From: Labrys wisconsinensis | GTDB lineage: Bacteria > Pseudomonadota > Alphaproteobacteria > Rhizobiales > Labraceae | Assembly (NCBI RefSeq): GCF_030814995.1 | Contig: NZ_JAUSVX010000006.1 | Span: 1 to 64,000 of the forward strand | Reading direction: 5' to 3' | DNA: 64,000 bases | Part shown: one piece after another, positions 54,201-64,000 of the stretch | Numbering within the stretch: position 1 is the first letter of the stretch | Layout of the letters: every line of letters starts with the position of its first letter | The notes under the pieces: model-generated | The model's database searches: none | Seen by the model: only the letters and a program-made list of their open reading frames with translations | What the model was told of the DNA's origin: nothing | Translations under genes and position numbers: made by a program

Positions 54201-57200
54201 CCGGCCCCAGACCAGGATGTGGCGGGCGAGCTGCTCGGCCCGGACGGAAGAGGATTCGAGCGCCATCAGAAGGCCGGCCTTCATCTGCGCCTTGGCGCGC
54301 TTGAGCTCGGCCTCGCCGGGCGCCGCGGCCAGGGCGGCGATCTCGTCGAGCACGACGGGCACCAGCTCGTGGAGGTCCTCGGCGCTCGCCCCCGCCGACA
54401 CGCCGAACAGGCCGGTATCGGCATAGCCCCACTGGAAGGCATAGATCGAGTAGCACAGGCCCCGCTTCTCCCGCACCTCCTGGAACAGGCGCGAGGACAT
54501 GCCGCCGCCGAGGATGCTGGTGAACACGCCGAGCGCATGGCTGTCGGCATGGCGGTAGGACAGGCCTTCGAAGCCGATCAGCACATTGGCCTGCTCGTGG
54601 TCGGTCTCCACCACCGTCTCGCCGCCGACATAGCGGGCCGGCGGCGCCGCCGGGCCAGGGTCCTGCGGCAGGGAGGCGAACAGGCGCGCGGCGTCCTCGG
54701 CCAGGCGCTCGTGCTCGACCGCGCCCGCCGCCGCCACCACCATGCGCGGGGCGCGGTAATGGGTGTCGAGATAGCGGCCGATCGCGGCGCGGTCGAAGGC
54801 AGTCACCGTCTCCGGCGTGCCGAGGATGCGCCGGCCGAGCGGCTGGTCGGGAAAGGCGGTCTCGCTGAGGAGGTCGAACACCAGGTCGTCGGGCGTGTCC
54901 TCCACCGCGCCGATCTCCTGCAGGATGACGTTCTTCTCGCGGGCCAGCTCGGCCTCGTCGAACACCGAATCGGTGAGGATGTCGGCGAGGATATCGAGGC
55001 CGAGGCCGACATCTTGCCGCAGCACCCGGGCGTAATAGGCGGTCTGCTCGGCCGAGGTGGCGGCGTTGAGGTCGCCGCCCACCGCCTCGATCTCCTCGGC
55101 GATGCGCCTGGCATCGCGCCGCCGCGTGCCCTTGAACGCCATGTGCTCGAGGAGATGGGCGAGGCCATGCTCGCCGGCCTCCTCGGAGCGCCCGCCTGCC
55201 CCGGTCCAGACCCCGAGCGAGGCAGTCTCCAGCTGCGGCATCGCATCGGTGACGACGGTGAGGCCCGAGGCCAGCCTCGTGACAGCGACGCTCATGCCGC
55301 GGCGCCCCGGGCGCTGCGCGAGCGGGCGCGGACGAAGTCCTCCACCGCCTTGAGATCGTTGGCGAGCACGGCGAAGCGCTCCGGCCGCTCGAGGAGGTCG
55401 GCGAGATGGGCCGGCAGGGCCGGCCGCACGCCGCTCGCCCGCTCGACCGCATCCGGGAACTTGGCGGGATGGGCGGTGCCCAGCACCACCGTGGGCACCG
55501 CCGGGTCACGCGCGGTCTTGCCGGCCGCCGCGACGCCGATCGCCGTGTGCGGGTCGAGGAGATAGCCGGCCTCGCGCCAGGTGCGGCCGATGGTGGCGGC
55601 GATCTCGGCCTCGTCGGCGCGGGCGCCGTCGAACTCGGCCCGGATCGCCGCGAGCGTCGCCGCGTCGATCTCGAAGCGGCCGGACTGGGAGAGGCTCGCC
55701 ATCAGGCCGCGCAGCGCGGCGGGGTCGCGGCCGTGGGCGTCGAACAGCAGCCGCTCGAAATTGGAGGAGACCTGGATGTCCATCGAGGGCGCCGAGGTCG
55801 CCACCACGCCGCGCGCCTCGTAGGCGCCGGTCTCCAGCGTGCGGGCCAGGATGTCGTTGACATTGGTGGCGATGACCAGCCGCTCGATCGGCAGCCCCAT
55901 GCGCTTGGCGACATAGCCGGCGAAGATGTCGCCGAAATTGCCGGTCGGCACCGCGAAGGAGACGGGGCGGCGCGGCGCGCCCAGCGCCACGGCGGCGGTG
56001 AAGTAATAGACCACCTGCGCCACGATCCGGGCCCAGTTGATCGAGTTGACGCCGGACAGGCCGAGCTCGTCGCGGAAGGCGTGGTGGTTGAACATCGCCT
56101 TCACCAGCGCCTGGCAATCGTCGAAATTGCCCTCCAGCGCCACGGCATGCACGTTGGGCGCCGCGACCGTGGTCATCTGCCGGCGCTGCACGTCGGAGAC
56201 GCGGCCGTGGGGATAGAGGATGACGATGTCGACCTGGTCGAGGCCGCGAAAGGCCTCGATCGCGGCGCTGCCGGTGTCGCCCGAGGTGGCGCCCACGATG
56301 GTCGCCCGCCGGCCCCGCGCCTTCAGCACATGGTCCATCAGCCGCCCGAGCAGCTGCATCGCCACGTCCTTGAAGGCGAGCGTCGGCCCGTGGAACAGCT
56401 CCTGCACGAAAAGGTTGTCGTCGAGCTGAACCAGCGGCGTCACCGCCGGATGGGCGAAGGCGGCATAGGCCTCCTGCAGCATGGCCCGCAGGTCCTTCGG
56501 CGCGATCTCTTCGCCGAGGAAGGGCGCGATCACCCGTTCCGCCACCTGCCAATAGGGCTTGCCGGCAAAGCCGGCGATGGTGGCGGCGTCGATCTGCGGC
56601 CAGCTTTCCGGCAGGTAGAGGCCGCCGTCGCGGGCGAGGCCGGCCAGCAGGGCGTCGGAAAAGCCGAGAACGGGGGCTTCGCCCCGGGTGGAGATGTAGC
56701 GCAAGTCAGAAACCTCGATGTCGGCGGCACACTAGTCGGCGTACCCTTCGCAGGCAAGGCGGGGATCGCCGCCTGCTTGCCCATCGCCGCCCTCCTCGAT
56801 CATGATCGGGCGGCAACGCAGCGCGAGGGACCATGCTTGGCAAGACCCTGGCTCTTCTGGCCGTTCTCATCGTCGCCGGCGGTCCCGGCCGGGCCGGGGC
56901 CCCGTCCGCTCTCGCCTGCAGCGGCCTGTTCGGGCCCGACGCCAGCCGTGACCGGCTCGCGGCCGCGTTCGGCTCCGGCAACGTGGTCCCGGCCGAAATC
57001 GGTGTGGGCGAAGGACTGACCCAGAAAGGCACCGTGATCTTTCCGGACGACCCGAGCCGCCGGCTCGAGATCCTCTGGAAACGCGGCAGCCGGAACCCGT
57101 CCTCCGTCGACACCCCTGCCATGCTCCCCGGCGGCGTCTCGCGCTGGAGCGTGGCGGGCGTCGGCCTCGGTTCCGATCTGGCGGCGGTGGAGAAGGCCAA

Positions 57201-60200
57201 TGGCCGGCCCTTCGAGCTCCTGGGCTTCGGCTGGGACTATGCCGGCACGGTGAGCGACTGGAAGGGCGGCGCCCTCGATCGCCCGCTGGCCGGCTGCGAC
57301 ATCCTGGTCCGCTTCTCCGCGCGCCAGGCCGACGCGGACCTGCTCGGCGACCGGACCTTCTCCTCCGCCGATCCGAGAATGCGCCGGACCGGACCGGTCG
57401 TCACCCAGATCGGCCTGCGCTACGATTGAGCCAGCCGCCTGCGGATGCGGTGCGCAGGCCGAAAGACGTGCGGCGATCATGCCGCTTCGGGAAGGGAAGG
57501 CGCGATGCGACAGCTTACGAATGCCGGCCGGCTGCATTGCGGCATCGGCCCGAACTCCTACCGCGTGCGGATCTTCATGGCGGAGAAGGGCATCGACCTG
57601 CCGCGCGTCGAGGTCGACCTGATGACGGGCGAGCACCGGCGCCCCGACTTCCTCAGGCTGAATTCGCTCGGCCAGATCCCGGTGCTCGAGCTCGACGACG
57701 GCAGCGTCATCACCGAGAGCATCGCCATCTGCCGCTATCTCGACGCCCTCGAGCCCGAGCCGCCGCTGTTCGGCGCCGGCCCGAAGGAGCGCGGCCTGGT
57801 CGAGATGTGGAACCGCCGGGCGGAGATCGAGCTCTTCGGCACGGTCGGCAACATCGCGCTCCACTCCCACGCGATGTTCGCGAACCGCCTCACCCAGTTC
57901 CCGGCCTTCGCCGAGACCGAGCGCGCGGCGGCGCCGCGCAAATGGGCCTGGCTGGAGCGGGAGATGGCCGACGGGCGGCCCTTCCTGGCGGGGGAGCATT
58001 TCTCGGTCGCCGACATCACCGCGGCGGTCGTGTCCTGGCTCGGCGACTTCTTCGGCGTGCCGGTGCCGCCGTCGCTGCCCCGGGTCGAGGCCTGGCTCGA
58101 GCGGGTGCGCAGCCGGCCGAGCTGGAGCGTCTGATCCGCGCCTACGCCGCGGCGACGACCGCGAACTGGCTGTCGGGCTCGACCGGCGCCAGCGTCATCT
58201 CGGACGCGGGCAGCAGCCCGGCGAGGCGCCCCTGCTGGAGCCGGTAGGCCTTCTGTCCCTGCGCGGCGACGATCCGCCGCCCGCATCGGGCTTCGAGCCT
58301 GTCGGCGATCTCGGGCAGCGTGAAATGCCTGACGTGATAGCGGAAGAGATCGCGGTTGGCGGCGAAGGGCAGGCCGGTCTCGAGCGGGAAGGACAAGAGG
58401 ATCGGGCCGCGGCTCGCCGCGCCGATCGTGGCGAGGAATCCGTCGGCGTCCTCGACATGCTCGACCGACTCGAAGGCGATGGCGAAATCGACGCTGTCCG
58501 CCGGCAGGCCGAAGGGAAAATAGGCCTGCCGGAACACGACGCGGTGGCTGCCATAGGCTGCCTCCGCCTGGGCCACGGCGTCGGCGGATCCGTCGAGGCC
58601 GATCATGCGGCATCCCGCCCTGCCGGCGACGAGGCGGGCGCCGTAGCCGTTGCCGGTGAAGACGTCGAGGCCGGTCTTCTCGTGGGTGGGCGCCGCCTGA
58701 TCGCGCAGGAAGCGCGCGGCGAAGACATAGCGGGCCCGGTGGTCGGCGCGGATCTCCTCGATCCGGGTGGCGACCTGCCGCTCGCCGCTGTCGAGAGCGA
58801 AGTCGCGCGCCTCGGGCACGGGATCGAGATCCTCGACGTGGAGATCGCCCAGGGCGGCGCGTGCGCCGGCGAGGTCGGGCGCGATGGCGAGGGCGCGCCA
58901 GAGGTCCCGCACCGCGGCCGCGCGGTCGCCGCGCTGCGCGGTGACCACCGCCCGCAGCATGTGGGCCTCCGCGTTCAGGGGCGTGGCGGCGAGGATCGCG
59001 TCGAGCCGGGCGGCGGCGTCCGGCAGGCGCTCTTCCTCCATCAGCGCCAGGACGTCCTGGAAATCCGCGGTCATGCCAGGATCCTGTCGATGGCGCCGAA
59101 GCCCCAGTCGGCATTCATCGATTTCCGCAGCCGGTTCGGTCGCGGCATGCCGGATATCGGGGGGGCCGGCTGTGCGGTGCCGGCGGCCAGGAGCCGCCAG
59201 AAGGCGGGCTCCGTCCAGGCGCCGTCCTGCGGCACCGCCTCGCCGAAGCCGCCTGCCGGGCCGGGGCTCGTCCGGCCGAAGGCATAGAGCGGCGGCCTGA
59301 GCCAGACGGTACGCTTGCCGAACACCGCCGCCTCGTCGAGGCCGCTGGAATTGAGCGCCACCACCGTCTCGACCTCGTCCTGCGCCAGGAGATGGTAGAG
59401 ATTGGCCTCCGTCCGCTGGACCGAGCCGAAGGCGCGCATCGCCACCTGCGACGGCGAGGCCGCATGGTCGTAGGGGTGCGGCTTGAACAGGGCCATGGAG
59501 GCGCCCGTGACGAGATCGAGCAGCTCGGCGCCGTGCTCGCCGAGATGGGCGAAGCGGCCGGTCTCGGCATCCAGCGCCGCGCGGTCGCGGGCGACCTGGC
59601 CGAGGATGAGCACCGTGCCCGGCGACAGGGGCAGGGGCGGGGCCATCCATGCGGCCTTGCTGCGGATGCGTCCGGCGCTCAGCGCCGGCAGCTCCGCGTC
59701 GAGCTCGTTGGCCAGGAGCAGGGCATGGATCTCGGGGCGGTTGGTCCGCAGCGCGAAGACGAGGTCGTCCAGGAAGCGCAGAGGATGGAGAACGAGGTCG
59801 ACGACCGCGATGCCGGCCTCATCGAGCAGGGCGAGCAGCAGGTCGGGCATCTCGTAGCCGACGACCAGGCTGTCCCGGAACGGGGCGAGCAGCGCGTCGG
59901 CGAGTTCGGCGTCGATCTCGGCGAGGCCGGCGAGGCGGGCCCAGCCGTCGGTCGAGAGCGGCAGGCCGAGCGCGCGATAGACGGCGGGCGTATCGAAATA
60001 CCCCGCATCGACGCCGAGGCGCTCGTCCCACGACACGGTGGAGACCTCGAAGCCGGCGAGCCGCGCCGCGGTGCCGACAATGCCGTCAAGCCAGCGGATG
60101 TTCTTCCAGGTGGCGCTCTCCCAGCCGGACGGCATCGGGAAGGGGCGCAGGAAATCGCCGGTCAACACCAGCCGTCGCTCGACCATCGCCTTGTCAGCCT

Positions 60201-63200
60201 GCCGCCCCCCGGCGATTCGGACGATGGCACGGCCGCCGCCGGCATGCCACGGCGCAGGTGAGGCCGAGACGGCTTGTCCTCAGGGAGCCGGTCCACCCTC
60301 GACCGACGGTGTCGTCGCCCTGCACCATCTCGGCGCCGGCCCAATGGCGCGCGACGCGTCCCGCATTGCGGAATGGGCGCTACGATCGGGAACCGCACAT
60401 CCCGCTGGCGATCGGGCCGGCGACGGGTTGTGATCTGACCAGCTAGTCAGGAGGACGGTGCATGGCGAGGAGGGAACGGCCCGGCGCAGGCGGCCCGAAG
60501 GCAAGGCCGGGATCCTCCCGGGTGCAACGCTCGGGCTTCCGGGCCGCCGCCACGCCCGGGCATCCCGACACGTGGAAGCTGGAGGATGCCAAGGCGCGGT
60601 TCAGCGAAGTGGTCAGGCGCGCTCGCGACGAAGGGCCGCAATATGTCACCGTGCGCGGCGAGCCGGCCGTCGCCATCATCGACGTGGCCGAGCTCGAGCG
60701 ATTGCAGCCGCACGAGGAGGCACGGCTGCCCTTCGTCGCATTCATGGAGAGCCTCTACGTCGAGGGACTCGATCTCGAACGCGATCGCGACCGCGGCCGG
60801 GACATCGATCTGTGATCGGTTGGCTGCTCGACACCAACGTGATCGCATCCTTGACGGCGCCGAACGGCGCGCCAAGCGTCAAGGCGTGGGGAGCAGCGTT
60901 GACGAGACCTGCCTTTTTCTCAGCGTTCTGACGCTGGCGGAATACGACAAGGGCATTGCGAACCTCGCCGACGACGATCCCCGCCGTCGCAGATACATTG
61001 CGATGCGCGACGCGCTGGAGGCCGGCTTCGACGGTCGTATCCTGCCGCTCGGCGACCGGGCCGTGCGTCGCTGGGGGGAGATTTCCGGGCGAGTGAGACG
61101 CGAGACCGGTCATCCACCGCCAGTCATCGACATGCTGCTGGCCGCCACCGCAATGGAGGCTGGTCTCTATCTCGTCTCGCGCAATGGGAAGGCCCTGCGC
61201 CACAGCGGTGCGGTCGTCTTCGACCCCTGGACCGACGACATGGGAGCATTCCCGCTGAGCCCGCTCGGGCGACGGCGGCGGGCGATCGATCCGGATTGAG
61301 GGGCAGCCGCGGGATCGGGCCCGCCTACCGCCCGGTCCAGCGGCGCCAGGCGAAGACGCCGTAGACCGCGACCAGCGCCCCGCCGAGGCCGTACCAGGTC
61401 AGCGCATATTCCAGGTGCCGGTTGGGGAAGACGAGGCGGGTCTCGCCGCCCTGCGGCAGGCCGCCGGGCGGGCTCGCATCGGCGTCGACATAGAACGGCG
61501 CCACCCGATCGAGGCCCCTGGCCGCGCCGATGGCCGCGGTGTCGCGGGTGTACCACTCGCCCTTGGCCGGGGTGTCGGCCGGCGTGAACAGGTTGCGCTC
61601 CTCGCTCCAGCGCATCAGCCCGGTGACGGCGGCGCGCCCGCCGACCTGGCCCTCGGGCCGGGTGGCAGGGTCCTCGCGGCCCTTCGGCACGAAGCCGCGA
61701 TTGATCAGCACGATCGAGCCGTCGTCCTGCACCAGCGGCGTCAGCACCCAGTAGCCGATGCCCCTGGCCGGCCCCTTGGCGTCGGGCAGGTCGGTGAAGA
61801 CGTGCACCTCGTCCTGGTGCCGGAAGGTGCCGCTGAGCGCGACGTGCCGGTACTCGGTCTGCGTTCGGTCGAGCCGCGTCCAGTCCGCCTCGATCGGGGC
61901 AGGCTGCGGCGCCTGGGTCGAGCGCTCGGTGGCGTCGCGGATCAGCCCTTCCTTCCAGACGAGGCGTCGGAGCTGCCAGGTCCCCAGCGCCGCCAGGATG
62001 GCGAGGGCCGCGACGGCGAAGGCCGTCGGCCACAGCAACGATCGCTCGCCCTGCCTGACGGTGGTCATGGCTCCACCCGTCCCTCGGCCGCCTTGTGCAC
62101 GTATTGCAGCGCCACCAGCACGCCCTTGATCAGGCGCAGCGCCACGACGCAATAGATGACCGCGATCGGCAGCCACAGCACCACATGCACCCAGAGCGGC
62201 GGCGAGAAGGTGAATTCCAGCCAGAGCGCCCCGGCCAGGATGCAGAAATTGCCGATCAGGATGACGAACATCGCCGCCCCGTCGCCGGGATCGGCATAGT
62301 CGAGGCCGCAGGCCCGGCAGCGCGGCGCCAGCTTCAGCACGCCGTCGAACAGGCGCCCCTGGCCGCAGCGCGGGCAGCGCCCGGAGAGGCCCACCGCGAC
62401 GGGGGACTGCGGCGGATAGTGGCGGTCGTCGGGCATCGCTGCTTCCCCTCCAGGCCGGGGATCGGTCCGGCCTGCAACCATAGCCGCCTCAATGTTCCAA
62501 CGTGAAACGGCCGGGCTGCCCCGGCCGTTCCGGACCCGCTGCGGCCGGCGTCAGCCGGCGTGGGCGCCCGCGCCCCAGACATAGATGCAGGCGAACAGGA
62601 ACAGCCAGACCACGTCGACGAAATGCCAGTACCAGGCGGCGAACTCGAAGCCGAGATGGTGGCGCAGGGTGAACTGGTCGAGATAGGCGCGATAGAGGCA
62701 GACCGCCAGGAAGATCGTGCCGATGATCACGTGGAAGCCGTGGAACCCGGTCGCCATGAAGAAGGTGGCGCCGTAGATATGGCCGGAGAAATCGAAGCCG
62801 GCATGGGCATATTCATAGGCCTGGCAGGTGGTGAACAGCAGGCCGAGGATGATCGTGCACCACAGGCCCTGCTTGACGCCCTGCTTGTCGCCGGAGATCA
62901 GCGCGTGGTGGGCCCAGGTCACCGTGGTGCCCGAGGTCAGGAGAATCAGCGTGTTGAGCAGCGGCAGGTGCCAGGGATCGAGCGTCTCGATGCCCTTGGG
63001 CGGCCAGACGCCGCCGGTGAGCTCGGTGCGGGCGAACTCGTGCGCCTCGTTCGGGAACAGCGCCACGTCGAAATAGGCCCAGAACCAGGCGACGAAGAAC
63101 ATCACCTCCGAGGCGATGAACATGATCATGCCGTAGCGATGGTGCATCTGCACCACCGGCGTATGGTCGCCGTGCTCGGCCTCGGTGATGACGGTCCACC

Positions 63201-64000
63201 ACCACATCAGCATGGTGTAGAGGATGCCGAGCACGCCGACGCCGAACACCAGCGGGCCCCAGGCGATCTTGTGCATCCAGGTGATGGCGCCGACCGCGAA
63301 CAGGAAGGCCGACATCGATCCGACGAACGGCCACGGGCTCGGATTGACCAGGTGGTAGTCGTGGTGCTTGGCGTGCGCCATGGCTTTCTCCAGCGGGCAG
63401 TGCTTCCCCAGACGCTACAGCTGAGGTTTGTCGGGTTTGGGCGTCGCGGCCGCGACCGGGGTCGCGGGCTGCTTGGCCGGGAAGAAGGTGTAGGACAGGG
63501 TGATGGTGCGGATGTCGTCGAGCGCCTTCTGCTCGGCGATGGCGGGATCGACGAAGAACACCACCGGCAGCTCCAGCGTCTCGCCGGGCTTGAGCACCTG
63601 CTCGGAGAAGCAGAAGCAGGCGATCTTGGAGAAGAAGGCGCCGGTTTCCATCGGCGTGACGTTGTAGGACGCCACGCCCCGCATCTCTTCGGGGCTGTTG
63701 TTGGTGACGCGGTAATAGACCGTCTTCACCTCGCCGGCGCGCACGGTGACGCTGGTCGTCTCCGGCGTGAACTTCCAGGGCATGGCGCCGTTCAGGTTGG
63801 AATCGAACCGGACCTCGAAGCTGCGGTCGAGCACGCGCCCGGGCGCGGCCAGGGCCTGGCGCGTGGTGCCGGCATAGCCCGTGACCTTGCAGAACAGGTT
63901 GTAGAGCGGGACGGCGGCATAGGCGGCCCCGACCATGGCGCCGACGAAGGCCAGGCAGCAGAGCGCCACCGTGGCATGGCGCCTCGACATCGCGCGGCTC

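Overview
The window is a very GC-rich chromosome segment (long coding runs dominated by G/C third positions, 1-4 base overlaps between co-directional genes, no tRNA, rRNA or CRISPR seen). Gene content points to an alphaproteobacterium of the Hyphomicrobiales (Rhizobiales) type: ctaG-ctaE-DUF983-SURF1, ispH-thrB-rnhA, thrC-M16 peptidase-GNAT, the HNH endonuclease family with a DFTCQYCG motif, and two large branched-chain-amino-acid-type (HAAT) ABC importers. The genus is not resolved from sequence reading alone.

Layout. (1) 266-7558, minus strand: operon A, in transcription order gntR regulator, L-2-hydroxyglutarate oxidase (lhgO), cupin protein, periplasmic binding protein and four HAAT importer genes. 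Two copies of a phased operator (half-sites exactly 30 bp apart) precede the regulator and the binding-protein gene. (2) 7746-9689, minus: an SRPBCC domain fused to a quinone oxidoreductase, preceded by a separate paralogous SRPBCC gene; then a 650-bp non-coding stretch of tandem, palindrome-rich repeats. (3) 10344-22897, minus: operon B, from a divergent FCD-type GntR gene (23077-23748): fumarylacetoacetase-family hydrolase, alpha/beta hydrolase, amidohydrolase, HAAT permeases, binding protein, ATPase, an ATPase fused to a Tm-1-like (UPF0261) domain, a PEP-hydrolase-family TIM barrel, and a YqiK-like flotillin at the end. This is the best candidate for an undescribed catabolic system. (4) 23765-27605: ispE, a TPR protein, and divergent bfd/bfr with matching iron-control-like boxes. 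(5) 27645-31518: REP-type inverted repeat, ETF-ubiquinone oxidoreductase, LysR regulator, a ParE-type toxin with an unusual antitoxin. (6) 31618-36888: glycine cleavage operon (gcvT-gcvH-osmC-gcvPA-gcvPB) behind a tandem glycine riboswitch with a recognisable promoter. (7) 36942-44267: lipoprotein, ispH-thrB-rnhA, peroxiredoxin, DsbD-alpha-like protein, YqgE, a small ORF, a decayed vapC remnant, HNH endonuclease. (8) 44280-51800: two membrane c-di-GMP enzymes, galU, a patatin-like lipoprotein. (9) 51916-63990: outer-membrane barrel, GNAT, M16 peptidase, thrC, then an accessory block (secreted protein, GST, TPR-methyltransferase, glycosyltransferase-like protein, phd with a frameshifted vapC), and finally the cytochrome oxidase assembly cluster SURF1, DUF983, ctaE, ctaG.

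How genes work together: operons A and B each join solute capture, import, enzymes and a GntR regulator, so each looks like a self-contained uptake-and-breakdown unit. ETF-QO feeds electrons to quinone and the cta genes build the aa3-type oxidase. The glycine cleavage genes are switched on by their substrate through the riboswitch. Three toxin-antitoxin loci are present, of which two appear decayed, which marks several places of past insertion.
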